Below, one piece after another: positions 63,940 to 64,000 of a stretch of 64,000 nucleotides of DNA (positions within the stretch are counted from its first letter, which is position 1; the number at the start of each line of letters is the position of its first letter). The notes beneath the pieces were generated by a model. That model was not told the DNA's origin, searched no databases, and saw only the letters and a list, made by a program, of their open reading frames with translations. This DNA is from Rhodospirillales bacterium. GTDB lineage: Bacteria > Pseudomonadota > Alphaproteobacteria > Rhodospirillales > WMHbin7. The stretch spans positions 96,779 to 160,778 of the forward strand of contig JACRPC010000006.1 of assembly GCA_016214125.1 (NCBI GenBank), written 5' to 3'. The position numbers were made by a program, and so were the translations under genes.

Positions 63940-64000
63940 ATGCCGGGAAGGATTGAGAATCTTGAGCATTGGCTTCGGCCCTTTCTGGCCAAGCTCGGGC
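63940..64000 (+). CDS. Start of a probable IS701-type transposase (truncated by window edge)
   Basis: Twenty codons beginning ATGCCGGGAAGG read MPGRIENLEHWLRPFLAKLG and remain open at the edge. CGGGAGGCGGC precedes the ATG. A start of the form ...W..PF...L is seen in DDE transposases of the IS701 group. Too little is visible for certainty. Confidence 0.4.
   Translation, partial: MPGRIENLEHWLRPFLAKLG

Noticed and set aside
63676..63969. 97-codon leftward frame at the right edge
   Set aside because: Ser/Asn/Arg-rich, no ribosome binding site, and it overlaps a better-supported rightward start.

Overview
The window is high-GC bacterial DNA with the gene content of an alphaproteobacterium, most likely a Rhodospirillales member of the Magnetospirillum/Rhodospirillum type. 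The evidence is the FlaF/FlbT flagellin regulators, FliX next to a DksA with only one zinc-finger cysteine, a FixJ-like regulator, Fur-type palindromes of the TTGCGAAT-n-ATTCGCAA form, an aroA-cmk-rpsA operon and a TIGR02300 protein. Genus cannot be fixed from sequence reading alone.

Bases 1-16.7 kb form a flagellar region. The end of flgF, then flgG, flgA and flgH, are followed by an unusual FlaF-like protein with a DUF2934 module and a lysine-rich tail. A two-component pair, an XRE regulator and a repeat-filled intergenic stretch (7.0-7.7 kb) interrupt it. It resumes with dksA-fliX facing a flgI-flgJ-like-flgN-like-flgK-flgL run that has a sigma-54-like promoter, then a flagellin gene with a near-consensus sigma-70 promoter and a structured leader, then flbT-flaF on the other strand.

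Bases 16.7-31.3 kb hold envelope and transport genes: a MarC-family protein, a Fur-box-controlled iron-binding protein, lipoproteins, an rRNA 2'-O-methyltransferase-like protein, a class A penicillin-binding protein, a TrkH potassium transporter and a secreted nuclease. Among them is a group of three exported proteins: a WD40-caspase protein, an outer-membrane barrel and a divergent FecR-like protein. Bases 31.7-35.7 kb carry a TetR-regulated ABC exporter whose base usage looks less GC-biased than its surroundings.

Bases 35.7-40.6 kb hold an orphan PIN toxin-like gene, the aroA-cmk-rpsA operon and a TIGR02300 gene, followed by tRNA-Ala(GGC). Between aroA and cmk are two overlapping five-codon mini-ORFs. 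Bases 40.8-46.7 kb look like a small glycan or metabolite locus: a methyltransferase facing a radical-SAM/glycosyltransferase fusion and two overlapping sugar epimerases. Bases 46.9-55.4 kb hold an unknown 564-residue protein, a chemoreceptor, two MscS-family proteins, a Sel1-repeat protein, a possible small RNA, a possibly frameshifted gene and a DUF1127 protein.

Bases 55.7-61.3 kb form a nucleotide-sugar operon (galU, ugd, a small basic ORF, pgm, manB-type) that could supply UDP-glucose, UDP-glucuronate and hexose-1-phosphates for surface glycans. The window ends with a salicylyl-CoA 5-hydroxylase-type fusion enzyme and the first codons of a probable transposase.
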